Shown here one piece after another: positions 43,004 through 52,639 of a stretch of DNA of 64,000 nt. Where the stretch lies: assembly GCF_008271295.1 (NCBI RefSeq), contig NZ_VTOY01000003.1, forward strand, positions 186,001 to 250,000. Reading direction: 5' to 3'. This DNA comes from Pseudoselenomonas ruminis. GTDB lineage: Bacteria > Bacillota > Negativicutes > Selenomonadales > Selenomonadaceae. Positions within the stretch are counted from its first letter, which is position 1. Each line of letters starts with the position of its first letter. The notes under the pieces are model-generated. The model made no database searches. It saw only the letters and a program-made list of their open reading frames with translations, and was not told where the DNA came from. Position numbers and translations under genes: made by a program.

Positions 43004-43822
43004 ATGATAAAGAAGATTTTAGGCAGCATTGGCAAATCGGTGGTGTCAGGCGGAACTTTTGAGATTCCCGAGCACGATTCGCCGCTTTTTTCCAAAATCA
43101 ATTGGGAAAAACTGCCTCGCCATGTAGCAATCATTATGGATGGCAACGGGCGTTGGGCGAAAGGCCAGGGAATGATCCGCACGGCTGGTCATACGGCTGG
43201 CGTCAAGACGCTCAAGAATATTTTAAAGACGGCAATTGGCCTGAATCTTGATGCGCTTACGGTTTATGCCTTTTCGACGGAGAACTGGAAGCGCCCGCAT
43301 GCGGAAGTAGATTTTTTGATGAATCTGTTTTCAGAATATCTGCGGAAAGAAGTTCAGGAAATGCATGAAGACAATGTGCAGATTCATTTTATTGGACGGA
43401 TTGACGGCCTGCCCGAATCGCTGCAAAAGCAGATACGCGATGCCGAAGAACTCATGAAGAATAATACCGGTGTTAAATTCAATGTGGCGGCAAATTATGG
43501 CGGTCAGGATGAATTGATTCGTGCTGTGCAGGCGATTAGCAAGCAGGTGGCTGCCGGGCAATTGGCCGCTGAGTCGATTGATGCAGCCGTTATAGAGGAA
43601 GCCTTGGATACCAAGGGCAATTTGCCGGTCGACCTGGTGATTCGCACGAGCGGTGACCAGCGGCTCTCAAATTTCTTGCTTTGGCAGTCGGCTTATGCAG
43701 AATTTTGGTTTACGGATACGAACTGGCCGGATTTTACACCGGAGTGTTTTGTAGAGGCAATGATCGATTATGCCGGCCGTGACCGCCGTTTTGGCGGCCT
43801 CACGAAGGATGAAAAAAAATAA
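43004..43822 (+). CDS. uppS: Undecaprenyl diphosphate synthase
   Basis: A 272-residue cis-prenyltransferase that builds C55 undecaprenyl diphosphate, the lipid carrier for wall sugars. Catalytic Asp lies in IIMDGNGRWAK; other motifs are HTAGVKTLKNI, YAFSTENWKRP and LVIRTSGDQRLSNFLLWQSAYAEFWF. A 45-residue N-terminal extension precedes the core. The start at 43004 has GAGGG eight bases upstream; an ATG at 42989 has none. Confidence 0.95.
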   Translation: MIKKILGSIGKSVVSGGTFEIPEHDSPLFSKINWEKLPRHVAIIMDGNGRWAKGQGMIRTAGHTAGVKTLKNILKTAIGLNLDALTVYAFSTENWKRPHAEVDFLMNLFSEYLRKEVQEMHEDNVQIHFIGRIDGLPESLQKQIRDAEELMKNNTGVKFNVAANYGGQDELIRAVQAISKQVAAGQLAAESIDAAVIEEALDTKGNLPVDLVIRTSGDQRLSNFLLWQSAYAEFWFTDTNWPDFTPECFVEAMIDYAGRDRRFGGLTKDEKK

Positions 43823-43836
43823 TAGGGGCGTTTTCA

Positions 43837-44664
43837 TTGATTACAAGAATTATTACGGGGATTATCGGTATCGTGCTGGCGGCCTTTGTCATCCAGACAG
43901 GCGGCACTGTGTTTGCTGGTTTCGCGCTGGTATTGGCATTGCTGGCCTGGTTTGAGTATGTCCGCGCCTTTTCGGAAAGAGGGATGGGCCTTACCTTTGG
44001 CACGGGACTGGCTGGAATTACGCTGCTCTGGTATGCCGGACGGTATGGCAATGCAGAACTCATGATGGCGGTCAGTACGCTCATCGTATTGGTAATCCTG
44101 TTGGAAAGTGTATTGCGTCACAGTGTAACCAGTATTATGGACGCGGTGACATCGATTGCAGGAATTTTTTATTTTGGTTTTCCGTTTGCCTACATGGTGA
44201 TGCTTAGGGATATGCAGCCGGGCATGATGATTTCCACGCCGCTCGGAGCTGTTCCGTTTGGGGCTGCGCTGATTTGGATTATGTTTGTCGGTACCTGGGC
44301 AAGTGATACGTTCGCGTATTTTACCGGCTCGGCATTGGGACGCCATAAGCTTTGTCCGAGCATCAGCCCGAACAAGACAGTGGAAGGATTCTTAGGGTCT
44401 GTCGTGGGAACGACGGCTTCGGCAGCCGGTCTTGGCGTTTTCTTTTCGTTGCCGGTCAAGGAATTGGCCGTTTTAGGTTTGGCCATTTCGATCCTGGCAA
44501 CGCTGGGCGATTTGGTGGAATCGGTGGCAAAGCGTTATACCGGCATCAAGGACTCGGGCAATATTATCCCGGGACATGGCGGAATTTGGGACCGCTTTGA
44601 CAGCGTCCTGTTTACGGCACCGCTGGTATATTATTTTGTAAAAATCGTCGGCTTGACGATGTAA
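43837..44664 (+). CDS. cdsA: Phosphatidate cytidylyltransferase
   Basis: A 275-residue membrane enzyme making CDP-diacylglycerol from CTP and phosphatidate. It has about eight hydrophobic segments and the C-terminal CDS signature LATLGDLVESVAKRYTGIKDSG followed by IIPGHGGIWDRFDS. The start is TTG with AGGGGCG eight bases upstream. Fifteen bases after uppS and about 20 before dxr. Confidence 0.95.
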   Translation: MITRIITGIIGIVLAAFVIQTGGTVFAGFALVLALLAWFEYVRAFSERGMGLTFGTGLAGITLLWYAGRYGNAELMMAVSTLIVLVILLESVLRHSVTSIMDAVTSIAGIFYFGFPFAYMVMLRDMQPGMMISTPLGAVPFGAALIWIMFVGTWASDTFAYFTGSALGRHKLCPSISPNKTVEGFLGSVVGTTASAAGLGVFFSLPVKELAVLGLAISILATLGDLVESVAKRYTGIKDSGNIIPGHGGIWDRFDSVLFTAPLVYYFVKIVGLTM

Positions 44665-44685
44665 AGGAAGTAAGGTGAATCCGCG

Positions 44686-45834
44686 ATGAAAAATATAGCG
44701 GTATTGGGCTCTACGGGGTCTATCGGTACGCAGACGTTAGATGTGGTGCGCAGCCATCCGGAAATGTTTCATATTTCGGTTTTGGCAGCCAATGCTAGTG
44801 ATGAACTCTTAGAGCAGCAGATTCGTGAGTTTGAACCGGAGCTGGCGGTACTTTCCGATGAAGCTGCGTACAACCGGTTAAAGAGCCGGTACAGCGGTCC
44901 GACGAAACTGGCGGGCTGCCGTCAGGCTTTTATTGAGGCAGCTGCTGTCGATGAAGTCGATACGGTAGTTACCTCGATGATGGGCTTTGCCGGTCTTGAA
45001 CCGACGATGAAGGCCTTGGAGGCGAAAAAAGATATTGCGCTGGCCAATAAGGAAACGCTGGTCGTTGCCGGTGAGATTGTCACCCGCCGCGCAAAGGAAC
45101 AGGGTGTAGCCATTTTGCCGGTCGATAGTGAGCATTGTGCTTTCTTCCAGTGTCTGCAGGGAGAAAAGCTCGCGAGCATTGAAAAACTCCTGCTGACTTG
45201 TTCAGGGGGACCGTTCCGCGGGAAGAAACGCGAGGACCTTAAAGATGCGACGGTTGAACAGGTACTGGCGCACCCGACCTGGAATATGGGCAAAAAAATC
45301 ACGGTGGATTCGGCGTCGCTTGTCAATAAGGGGCTGGAAGTCATTGAGGCAAAGTGGCTCTATGGTGTCCGTTATGACCAGATTCAGGTAGTAGTTCATC
45401 CGCAGAGCATTGTCCATTCGATGGTACAGTTCCATGACGGTGCCGTTATCGCCCAATTGGGTTCTACGGATATGAAGCTGCCGATTCAGTATGCGCTGAC
45501 TTATCCAGAACGCACCGATTCGAACTTTGAGCGTCTGGATTTCTGGAATATGAAGGATTTGACCTTTGCTGAGCCGGATACGGATACGTTCAAAGGACTC
45601 AAATTTGCCTACGAGGCCGGTGAGATGGGGGGCAGCATGCCCTGTATCTTTAACGCGGCCAATGAGATTGCCGTAGGCGCATTCTTAAAGGGCGGCATCA
45701 AGTTCCTCGATATTTATGACATCATCGAGCAGACGATGCTGAAGCGCGAATGCATCATGGAACCGACGCTGGAAGAGTTGTTTGAGGAGGACAGCTGGGC
45801 CCGCGGCTATGCGGCGTCCCTGCTGACAAAATAA
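44686..45834 (+). CDS. dxr: 1-deoxy-D-xylulose 5-phosphate reductoisomerase
   Basis: A 382-residue NADPH-dependent enzyme of the MEP isoprenoid pathway. NADPH motif LGSTGSIGTQTLDV at the N terminus, ALANKETLVVAGE, metal/substrate region LPVDSEHCAFFQCLQG, TCSGGPFRG, and HPTWNMGKKITVDSASLVNKGLEVIEA are all present. Its product feeds isopentenyl diphosphate, used by uppS upstream. Confidence 0.97.
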   Translation: MKNIAVLGSTGSIGTQTLDVVRSHPEMFHISVLAANASDELLEQQIREFEPELAVLSDEAAYNRLKSRYSGPTKLAGCRQAFIEAAAVDEVDTVVTSMMGFAGLEPTMKALEAKKDIALANKETLVVAGEIVTRRAKEQGVAILPVDSEHCAFFQCLQGEKLASIEKLLLTCSGGPFRGKKREDLKDATVEQVLAHPTWNMGKKITVDSASLVNKGLEVIEAKWLYGVRYDQIQVVVHPQSIVHSMVQFHDGAVIAQLGSTDMKLPIQYALTYPERTDSNFERLDFWNMKDLTFAEPDTDTFKGLKFAYEAGEMGGSMPCIFNAANEIAVGAFLKGGIKFLDIYDIIEQTMLKRECIMEPTLEELFEEDSWARGYAASLLTK

Positions 45835-45849
45835 CAGGCAGGTGTTTTT

Positions 45850-46887
45850 ATGGTTTTGACGATAGCAGCAGCTATTTTTGTGTTTGGCCTTTTGGTGCTG
45901 GTTCATGAACTGGGGCATTTTATCACGGCAAAACTCACGGGAATGCGCGTCGATGAATTTGCCATTGGTTTCGGGCCAAAGCTTATAAGTCATCAGTGGG
46001 GAGAAACCGTTTATTCGATTCGTGCGATACCGCTGGGCGGCTTCAATGACATCGCGGGCATGGACCCGAGTGATAATGATGCCGGTGAGCGCGGTTATTG
46101 CGCCAAACCGGTCCTTTCCCGCATGGTAGTCATTTTGGCGGGGTCGATTATGAATTTTATCCTGCCCGTGATACTGTTCTTTGGCATATTTTTCTTTGCT
46201 GGTGTCAGCACGCCTAATCCGGAGCCGATTCTTGGCACCGTTATGGAAGGCAAGCCGGCAGCTGAGGCCGGCCTGCAAAATGGCGACCGCATTATCAGCC
46301 TGGATGGTGTGGTTGTCGAAAAATGGACAGATTTTGTCAATGGCGTAAAGGACAATGCGGGAGACCCGGTTACCGTTGTCGTGCAGCGTGGGGATGAAAC
46401 GATTACTACGGTAATGACGCCGGTATACGACAATCAGGCTAAGAAGGCCGTAGTTGGCGTAATGAGTTCGGTGGAAACACATCATCCGGGCGTCTTTGAA
46501 GCCGCTCAGCTGGCGGTGAAAAAGACCGTGGCAATTATCCTCATGATGCTCGACGCGCTCTATAAGATTATCCTGGAACTTTCAGGGGCTGAACTGGCCG
46601 GTCCGATAGGCGTAGCGCAGATGGCTGGCGAAGTTGCTCAGATGGGCTTTGTACCGCTCTTGAATTTTGCTGCCTTTTTGAGCCTCAATCTTGGCATTGT
46701 GAACCTGTTCCCGATTCCAGCGCTTGATGGCGGACATTTTGCCGGACTGGTTGTCGAGGCTGTGCGGGGAAAACCGATGAGCCCAAAGGCACTGGAATAC
46801 ACGCAGAAGATTGGCATCTTCCTGCTGATTTTGCTCATGGTGCTGGCAACTAAGAACGATATTGTACGCGTCTTTACGGGAGGCTGA
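45850..46887 (+). CDS. rseP: RIP metalloprotease RseP
   Basis: A 345-residue site-2 protease. Zinc motif HELGH with H19, E20 and H23 in the first span, a central single PDZ domain ([28 protein letters not shown]), and the second metal ligand motif [13 protein letters not shown] in a C-terminal span. It cleaves membrane-embedded regulators or leftover signal peptides; its target here is unknown. It stands in the conserved dxr-rseP-ispG order. Confidence 0.95.
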   Translation: MVLTIAAAIFVFGLLVLVHELGHFITAKLTGMRVDEFAIGFGPKLISHQWGETVYSIRAIPLGGFNDIAGMDPSDNDAGERGYCAKPVLSRMVVILAGSIMNFILPVILFFGIFFFAGVSTPNPEPILGTVMEGKPAAEAGLQNGDRIISLDGVVVEKWTDFVNGVKDNAGDPVTVVVQRGDETITTVMTPVYDNQAKKAVVGVMSSVETHHPGVFEAAQLAVKKTVAIILMMLDALYKIILELSGAELAGPIGVAQMAGEVAQMGFVPLLNFAAFLSLNLGIVNLFPIPALDGGHFAGLVVEAVRGKPMSPKALEYTQKIGIFLLILLMVLATKNDIVRVFTGG

Positions 46888-46891
46888 AGAA

Positions 46892-47965
46892 ATGATGAAA
46901 CGCAAAAAGACCCGTCAGATTCATATCGGACCAGTGGCCATTGGCGGGGGAGCACCGATTTCGGTGCAGTCCATGTGCAATACGAAAACTACGGATACGG
47001 AAGCAACGGTTGCACAGATTAAGGCGTTGCAGGCTGCTGGCTGTGATATTGTCCGGTTGGCAGTACCGGACATGGAGGCGGCTAAGAACCTGGGCAATAT
47101 CATAGCCCAGGTCGATGTGCCGCTGGTGGCTGATATCCATTTTGACTATAAGCTCGCATTGGAGGCTATTGATCAGGGCATTTCAGCTTTGCGCCTGAAT
47201 CCGGGCAATATTGGCGGCGAGGAAAAAGTCAAAGCGGTAGTACAGGCGGCTAAAGCCAAGCATATTCCCATCCGGATTGGTGTCAATGCCGGTTCGCTGG
47301 ATAAGAAAATCCTGGCCAAGTACGGTGCGGTTACGCCGGAAGCATTGGTAGAATCTGCCATGCAGCATATCCGTATCCTCGAGGAATTGGATTTTCACGA
47401 TATGAAAATATCCCTCAAGGCCCATGATGTTCCGCTGACGTTAGCGGCATACCGCCTGATGAGCGAGACGGTGGATTATCCGCTGCATCTGGGCATTACT
47501 GAAGCAGGTACTGTCAACACGGGTATCATAAAATCCGCCGTGGGAATCGGTGCTTTGCTGGCTGAGGGAATCGGTGATACCTTCCGGATTTCGCTGACTG
47601 GTGACCCCGTGGTAGAGGTCAAGGTAGCCAATGAAATCCTAAAATCCCTGGGGCTGAAGGAATATGGCCCGACGCTGGTAGCCTGCCCAACCTGCGGCCG
47701 AACCAGCATCGATTTGCCGGCCATTGCCGCTCAGGTGGAAAAGAAGCTGGAGACCATCAAGGACCCGATTGACGTTGCGGTTATGGGCTGTGTCGTCAAT
47801 GGACCGGGCGAGGCACGCGGTGCCGATGTCGGCATTGCTGGCGGCAATGGCGAAGGACTTATTTTCCGCAAGGGAGAAATTATCCGCAAGGTACCCGAGG
47901 AAATACTGGTCGAGGAACTGTTCAAGGAAATCGATGCAATACTGGAGGAACGTAAACAGAAATGA
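46892..47965 (+). CDS. ispG: 4-hydroxy-3-methylbut-2-enyl diphosphate synthase
   Basis: A 357-residue iron-sulfur enzyme of the MEP pathway. TIM-barrel part with [29 protein letters not shown] and [10 protein letters not shown]; the C-terminal cluster domain supplies three cysteines in [10 protein letters not shown] and [21 protein letters not shown]. Electrons come from ferredoxin or flavodoxin. GGGAGG precedes tandem ATGs at 46892 and 46895. Its end overlaps proS by four bases. Confidence 0.96.
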   Translation: MMKRKKTRQIHIGPVAIGGGAPISVQSMCNTKTTDTEATVAQIKALQAAGCDIVRLAVPDMEAAKNLGNIIAQVDVPLVADIHFDYKLALEAIDQGISALRLNPGNIGGEEKVKAVVQAAKAKHIPIRIGVNAGSLDKKILAKYGAVTPEALVESAMQHIRILEELDFHDMKISLKAHDVPLTLAAYRLMSETVDYPLHLGITEAGTVNTGIIKSAVGIGALLAEGIGDTFRISLTGDPVVEVKVANEILKSLGLKEYGPTLVACPTCGRTSIDLPAIAAQVEKKLETIKDPIDVAVMGCVVNGPGEARGADVGIAGGNGEGLIFRKGEIIRKVPEEILVEELFKEIDAILEERKQK

Positions 47966-49677
47966 GAGCAAGTAATTTATATGCACCAACACTTCGTAAT
48001 ACGCCGGCCGAGGCGGAAATCGTCAGCCATCAGCTGATGTACCGTGCGGGGATGATCCGCAAGGTTGCCGGTGGTATGTACACTTTCCTGCCGCTTGGCT
48101 GGCGGGTTATCCGCAAAATTGAGGAGATTATCCGCGAGGAAATGGATGAGGCTGGCGGCCAGGAAGTCGCTATGCCGATTCTGCAGCCGTCGGAGCTTTG
48201 GGAAGAGAGCGGCCGCTGGGCTGCCTATGGCGATGAGATGATGCGCATCAAAGACCGTCATGGACGTAACTTCTGCCTTGGCCCGACGCATGAGGAAATG
48301 ATTACCGACCTCGTCCGCGATGAGGTCAGCAGTTATAAACAGCTGCCATTGTTGCTCTATCAGATTCAGGATAAATTCCGCGATGAACGCCGTCCGCGTT
48401 TCGGCCTTATGCGCAGCCGCGAGTTTATCATGAAAGACCTTTACTCCTTTGATAAGGATGTCGAGGGCATGAATGTATCGTACCAAAAGATGTATGATGC
48501 GTATACGAACATCTACACCCGCATGGGGCTTAAATTCCGCCCGGTAGAAGCTGATAATGGTGCTATTGGCGGCGGTCATTCTCATGAGTTCACAGTGCTG
48601 GCAGAGGCTGGTGAGTCCAATATTGCCTACTGCACGAAGTGCGATTATGCCGCTAGTGATGAAAAGGCCGAATTGGCGCCTATCGAAGCAGCGGCAGAAG
48701 AAGAATTGGAACTTACGAAGGTTGAAACGCCAGCTGCCGCTACCATTGAGAGCGTAGCGGAGTACCTGAATGTTCCCACGTCGAAAACCATCAAGGCTGT
48801 AGCCTATCAGACGGATACGGATCAGCTGGTACTGGCATTTGTCCGCGGTGACCATGAGGTCAACGAAGTCAAGGTAATCAATCAGGTAGAAGGTGCGTTA
48901 GAACTCCGGATGGCTGAGGATGAGGCCATCAAGGCGGTGGGCGGCTGCCCGGGATTCATGAGCCCGATTGGCATCAAAGAGGGTACGCTTATCCTGGTAG
49001 ATCCGACGGTCATGAACATGCATAATGCTGTCGCTGGTGCCAACGAGGCCGATATGCATTATAAGAATGTAAATCCGAAGCGCGATTTTACCCAGCAGAG
49101 CATCGTTGTTACTGATTTGCGCATGGTCAAAGAAGGCGATGCGTGCCCGCGTTGTGGTGCACCGATGACGATGACGCGTGGCATCGAGGCCGGTCAGGTA
49201 TTTACGCTTGGAACAAAATATTCGCAGGCAATGGGGGCTACCTTCCTCGATGAGCAGGGAAAATCTCAGCCGCTTTACATGGGATGCTATGGCATTGGTG
49301 TCGGCCGTACAATGGCTGCTGCAATCGAGCAGAACAACGATGAGCAGGGCATCATTTGGCCGAGAGCTATTGCGCCGTTTGAGGTGGTTGTCGTTGCAGT
49401 CAATGTGAAAAAAGATGACCAGCTGGCCTATGCCGAGGAAATTTATGCGGAATGCCGCAAAGCCGGCATGGATACGCTGCTTGATGACCGCAAGGAGCGC
49501 GCCGGTGTTAAATTTAAAGACTGCGATTTGATTGGCTATCCGGTCCGGGTAGTCGTTGGACCGAAGGCTGTAGAAGAGGGCCTGATTGAAGTCAAGGTAC
49601 GCAAGACAGGGGAAGTATTTACCTTTAGCCGTGAAGAGTACTTGGAAAAAGTTCAGGAGCTCTTGCAGAACCTTTGA
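47962..49677 (+). CDS. proS: Prolyl-tRNA synthetase, bacterial type with editing domain
   Basis: A 571-residue class II synthetase. Motif 2 ([25 protein letters not shown]) and motif 3 ([15 protein letters not shown]) are clear, and an insertion of about 180 residues between them (about 230-410) is the YbaK-like editing domain that removes alanine from tRNA-Pro, including [13 protein letters not shown] CxxC in CPRCGAPM precedes motif 3. It is the last gene of the rpsB-proS block, coupled to ispG. Confidence 0.96.
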   Translation: MRASNLYAPTLRNTPAEAEIVSHQLMYRAGMIRKVAGGMYTFLPLGWRVIRKIEEIIREEMDEAGGQEVAMPILQPSELWEESGRWAAYGDEMMRIKDRHGRNFCLGPTHEEMITDLVRDEVSSYKQLPLLLYQIQDKFRDERRPRFGLMRSREFIMKDLYSFDKDVEGMNVSYQKMYDAYTNIYTRMGLKFRPVEADNGAIGGGHSHEFTVLAEAGESNIAYCTKCDYAASDEKAELAPIEAAAEEELELTKVETPAAATIESVAEYLNVPTSKTIKAVAYQTDTDQLVLAFVRGDHEVNEVKVINQVEGALELRMAEDEAIKAVGGCPGFMSPIGIKEGTLILVDPTVMNMHNAVAGANEADMHYKNVNPKRDFTQQSIVVTDLRMVKEGDACPRCGAPMTMTRGIEAGQVFTLGTKYSQAMGATFLDEQGKSQPLYMGCYGIGVGRTMAAAIEQNNDEQGIIWPRAIAPFEVVVVAVNVKKDDQLAYAEEIYAECRKAGMDTLLDDRKERAGVKFKDCDLIGYPVRVVVGPKAVEEGLIEVKVRKTGEVFTFSREEYLEKVQELLQNL

Positions 49678-49685
49678 TAAACGGC

Positions 49686-49731
49686 AAAAAAATAACCGCC
49701 ATTCGCAATTGCGAATAGCGGTTATTTTTTT
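49686..49731. terminator. Bidirectional terminator between proS and the DUF1858 gene
   Basis: A7-TAACCGC pairs with GCGGTTA-T7, enclosing a perfect 16-base palindrome ATTCGCAATTGCGAAT at 49701-49716. Works for the convergent genes on both strands. Confidence 0.93.
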
Positions 49732-49738
49732 ATCCGTT

Positions 49739-49942
49739 TTATTCAGCGGAGCCAACAGCTTCGTTGAGGCCTTCAATCAGAGCGTCAACATCAATGCCGT
49801 GAGCCATAGCACCCTGCTCGATGTTTTCGAAATGTGCGGCAGCGCAGCCAAGGCAGCCCATGCCGGCATTGACGAATACATCAACCGTGTCCGGATATTT
49901 CTGAACGACTTCGAGAATGCTCATGTCTTTGGTAATTGCCAT
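49739..49942 (-). CDS. DUF1858 (hydrid-cluster-protein-associated disulfide) protein
   Basis: A 67-residue protein of the DUF1858 family. The pattern MSILEVVQKYPDTVDVFVNAGMGCLGCAA with a CxxC (GCLGC) and then GAMAHGIDVDALIEGLNEA matches the short proteins often linked to hybrid-cluster proteins, possibly redox-active through the two cysteines. The start at 49942 has AGGAGG upstream on the minus strand. It stands alone between two terminators, with its own promoter. Function unknown. Confidence 0.88.
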   Translation of the reverse strand: MAITKDMSILEVVQKYPDTVDVFVNAGMGCLGCAAAHFENIEQGAMAHGIDVDALIEGLNEAVGSAE

Positions 49943-49969
49943 AATATAGAACCTCCTATATAGCTTAGT

Positions 49970-49989
49970 AAAAACCCATCGAAGATGGG
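49970..49989 (-). terminator. Terminator-like hairpin in the DUF1858 leader
   Basis: Reading the minus strand, CCCATC-TTC-GATGGG is followed directly by TTTTT, between the promoter at 50007-50036 and the start codon at 49942. Only about 11 bases separate the predicted start of transcription from the stem. It could attenuate expression or yield a very short leader RNA. Confidence 0.5.
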
Positions 49990-50006
49990 AAATTTCCATT
50001 ACCCGA

Positions 50007-50036
50007 ATTATAGCACAGAAGGGCAGATGGATACAA
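50007..50036 (-). promoter_or_regulatory. Promoter of the DUF1858 gene
   Basis: On the minus strand TTGTAT (50031-50036) and a perfect TATAAT (50007-50012) with an 18-base spacer; TGC before TATAAT makes an extended -10, the same form as in the rpsB promoter. Confidence 0.75.
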
Positions 50037-50134
50037 GGAATAATGAACCACATTCACAAAAAAATAAACGGGACTGGAATTTTCTTGGAAATCGGGGTAA
50101 AATGAATAGGATTGTGAAAGTGAGGAATCGAAAG

Positions 50135-50968
50135 ATGTCGTTAGAACATAGAAGAAAAAATACCGCAAAGTGGTGGCTGCGGGCGGCGGTAATCTTATTG
50201 CTGCTGCTGGTTCCTGTGCTGATATCCGGCCAGAAGCCAATGACGGCGACCATGGTGGCAGACAGCGAAACCGGAACTAAGGTGATGGTGCTGAATTACC
50301 ATAAAATCGATAACACCTTTATCTCGCTGGCGGTTCGCCCGGATGATTTTGACGAGCAGATGCGTTATCTTCGGGATAATGGGTATCATACGATTTCGCC
50401 GGACGAACTTTATGATAGTATAGCAGGAAATGGCGAGCTGCCGGAAAATCCGGTATTGATTACGTTCGATGACGGGTATGAAGATAATTATACCAATGCT
50501 TATCCGATTTTGAAAAAATACGGATTTAAAGCTACGGTATTTGTGATTACAAGCTTTTTGGGCAAGGATAAAAATTACATGACTTGGGACCAGGCGAGGG
50601 AAATGGATGCCCATGGCATCAGCATTGAATCGCATACCGTTGACCACAAGTCGATGACCGACCTTACGGACGAACAGCTCCGGATGGAGTTGGTGGATTC
50701 CAAGAAGAAGGCGGAAAAGGAACTGGGGCATTCGGTAGATTATATGGCCTATCCTACGGGAACTTATAATCTGCATATCGCGGAGATGGTAAAGGAGGCA
50801 GGCTATAAAGCGGCCTTTACCATTAAATACGGAAATGTGGATAAAGCCAGTAATATTTACGCCTTAGAGCGTGTGCCGATATTCCATACGGAAGATACAC
50901 GCAAGGACTTTTTGGAGCGCATACGTTATACCCCGATATTTGAGCGCTTTGGCTGGACGAAAAATTAA
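50135..50968 (+). CDS. Membrane-anchored polysaccharide deacetylase (NodB domain)
   Basis: A 277-residue protein with a basic N terminus and one membrane anchor (WWLRAAVILLLLLVPVLI), then a carbohydrate esterase 4 domain. Motif 1 LITFDDGYED gives the catalytic and metal aspartates; motif 2 IESHTVDH gives the metal histidines; motif 3 YPTGTYN follows. The arrangement resembles IcaB/PgaB-type enzymes acting on extracytoplasmic N-acetylglucosamine polymers or peptidoglycan. Substrate unknown. The start at 50135 has GAGG nine bases upstream; the open frame extends earlier without a ribosome binding site. A weak TGGAAT/TAAAAT pair (50075-50103) may be its promoter. Confidence 0.88.
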   Translation: MSLEHRRKNTAKWWLRAAVILLLLLVPVLISGQKPMTATMVADSETGTKVMVLNYHKIDNTFISLAVRPDDFDEQMRYLRDNGYHTISPDELYDSIAGNGELPENPVLITFDDGYEDNYTNAYPILKKYGFKATVFVITSFLGKDKNYMTWDQAREMDAHGISIESHTVDHKSMTDLTDEQLRMELVDSKKKAEKELGHSVDYMAYPTGTYNLHIAEMVKEAGYKAAFTIKYGNVDKASNIYALERVPIFHTEDTRKDFLERIRYTPIFERFGWTKN

Positions 50969-51000
50969 TGGGATTGGCGCGCAAGCCTATTATATGAAGG

Positions 51001-51051
51001 AAAAACCTGTGAATAAACAGCAAAATCAGACTGTTTATTCACAGGTTTTTT
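51001..51051. terminator. Strong terminator before the dcw cluster
   Basis: A5-CCTGTGAATAAACAG pairs perfectly over 20 bp with CTGTTTATTCACAGG-T6 across a 10-base loop. It isolates mraZ from the deacetylase gene. Confidence 0.95.
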
Positions 51052-51103
51052 GCATAATTGTGGAATAATTTGTGGAAAAATACGCGCTGAGGCTAACTGG
51101 GGC

Positions 51104-51132
51104 TTGCAAAAGTGGCGGATTTTTGATATAAA
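51104..51132 (+). promoter_or_regulatory. Promoter of the dcw cluster (Pmra)
   Basis: TTGCAA at 51104-51109 and TATAAA at 51127-51132 with a 17-base spacer, about 70 bases before mraZ. An AAAGTGG copy (51109-51115) lies in its spacer. Confidence 0.75.
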
Positions 51133-51143
51133 TGAGAGGAGAA

Positions 51144-51191
51144 AAAGTGGTGAATTGTGGGGGAAAGTGGTTTAAAAGGCCAGAAAGGTGG
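51144..51191 (+). promoter_or_regulatory. MraZ operator: AAAGTGG-type repeats at 10-bp intervals
   Basis: AAAGTGG at 51144, ATTGTGG at 51154 and AAAGTGG at 51164 are exactly 10 bases apart; a degenerate unit (AAAAGGC) at 51174 and AAAGGTGG at 51184 keep the same phase. MraZ regulators are known to bind direct GTGG/TGGG-type repeats with one-turn spacing before their own operon. The array ends ten bases before the mraZ start. Confidence 0.75.
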
Positions 51192-51200
51192 TGAGGCAGA

Positions 51201-51638
51201 ATGTTTATGGGGGAATATGTACATTCCATCGATGCCAAAGGGCGTATCATTCTGCCGGCTGATTTTCGCCAGGAACTCGGTGTCACCTTTGTGATTACGC
51301 GTGGTCTGGATAACTGCCTATTCCTATATGGACAGCAAGCCTGGGAAGAGTGGGCGGCAAAGCTGCGCGCTTTGCCAATGGCCAAACCGGCTGCCCGCGC
51401 CCTTAACCGATTCTTCTTTGCTGGGGCCAGAACGCTTGAGTGTGATAAACAGGGGCGTTTCCTGGTTCCGGCTAATCTCCGTTCACATGCGGGAATTGCG
51501 TTGAAGCAGGATGTCGTGCTTACCGGTGTCGACAACCGCATCGAGGTTTGGAGCAAGGAACAATGGGAGAAGTATAACGAAGAGGTGGAGCCGGATGTGA
51601 CGGCGATTGCCGATTCGCTTTCCGAATTGGGAATATAA
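51201..51638 (+). CDS. mraZ: Transcriptional regulator MraZ
   Basis: A 145-residue protein with two AbrB-like MraZ repeats, each with the D-K-G-R loop: HSIDAKGRIILPADFR near residue 8 and LECDKQGRFLVPANLR near residue 80. MraZ binds repeats upstream of its own gene and usually represses the dcw operon. The start could also be the ATG two codons later (51207). Confidence 0.97.
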   Translation: MFMGEYVHSIDAKGRIILPADFRQELGVTFVITRGLDNCLFLYGQQAWEEWAAKLRALPMAKPAARALNRFFFAGARTLECDKQGRFLVPANLRSHAGIALKQDVVLTGVDNRIEVWSKEQWEKYNEEVEPDVTAIADSLSELGI

Positions 51639-51676
51639 CCCACTTTTGCTAAAGATAAATGCTAGGAGCAGGAAAC

Positions 51677-52639
51677 ATGGAGTTTCATCATATCAGCGTG
51701 ATGCTGGAAGAGACCGTAAAAGGTCTGGTGACAAATAAAAAGGGAACTTATGTGGATTGTACGCTAGGTGGTGCCGGTCATTCCAAACGAATTACGGAAC
51801 TATTGGAGCCGGAGGGACGTCTTATCGGCATTGACCAGGACGAAGAGGCGATTGCGGCAGCGACAGAGCGGCTAAAAGATGCGGCCTGCCGGGTGGATAT
51901 TGTTCATAGCAACTTCCGCAACCTGGAGTCGATTCTTGAGGAAGAGAATGCTCCACTGGTGGATGGTGTGGTGTTCGATCTTGGCGTATCGTCGCATCAG
52001 ATTGATACGGCGGAGCGAGGGTTTTCGTATATGCTGGATGCGCCTTTGGATATGCGAATGGACCCGGAAGCAGCTTTTTCTGCCTATGATGTGGTCAACA
52101 AATATAGTGAGAAAGACCTTGACCGCATTTTCCATGATTATGGAGAGGAACGCTGGGGACGCCGGATCGCACAGTTTATCGTCAAGGAGCGTGCCGTAAA
52201 GCCCGTTGAGACCACTGGTGAACTGGTGGATATCATTTGCAAGGCCGTGCCGAAGGCGGTCCGTCAGGCGGCGAATGGTCATCCGGCCAAGCGTATTTTT
52301 CAGGCCATTCGCATTGAAGTCAATGATGAATTGGGAATTTTGGAGAGCACATTCCGTACGGCAGTCAAGCATTTAAAGCCGGGCGGCCGTATCGCCATCA
52401 TCACCTTCCATTCTTTGGAAGACCGCATCGCCAAAACGACGCTTAAGGAAATGGCCCGCGGCTGCATTTGTCCGCCAGAACTGCCGGTGTGTATGTGCAA
52501 TCACAAGCCTGAAATTCGCATGATTGGCAAACCAATTCAAGCGACCAGCGAGGAATTAGCCAACAATTCCCGGTCAAAGAGTGCTAAACTAAGAATCGCA
52601 GAGAAATTACCGCAGCAAGAGGAAGGAGGGGATCGCTGA
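51677..52639 (+). CDS. rsmH: 16S rRNA (cytosine1402-N4)-methyltransferase RsmH
   Basis: A 320-residue SAM-dependent methyltransferase. SAM motif [54 protein letters not shown] and [10 protein letters not shown] are intact. A C-terminal cysteine group [16 protein letters not shown] is present as in the family. The start at 51677 has AGGAG eight bases upstream. It shares one base with ftsL (TGATG). Confidence 0.97.
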   Translation: MEFHHISVMLEETVKGLVTNKKGTYVDCTLGGAGHSKRITELLEPEGRLIGIDQDEEAIAAATERLKDAACRVDIVHSNFRNLESILEEENAPLVDGVVFDLGVSSHQIDTAERGFSYMLDAPLDMRMDPEAAFSAYDVVNKYSEKDLDRIFHDYGEERWGRRIAQFIVKERAVKPVETTGELVDIICKAVPKAVRQAANGHPAKRIFQAIRIEVNDELGILESTFRTAVKHLKPGGRIAIITFHSLEDRIAKTTLKEMARGCICPPELPVCMCNHKPEIRMIGKPIQATSEELANNSRSKSAKLRIAEKLPQQEEGGDR

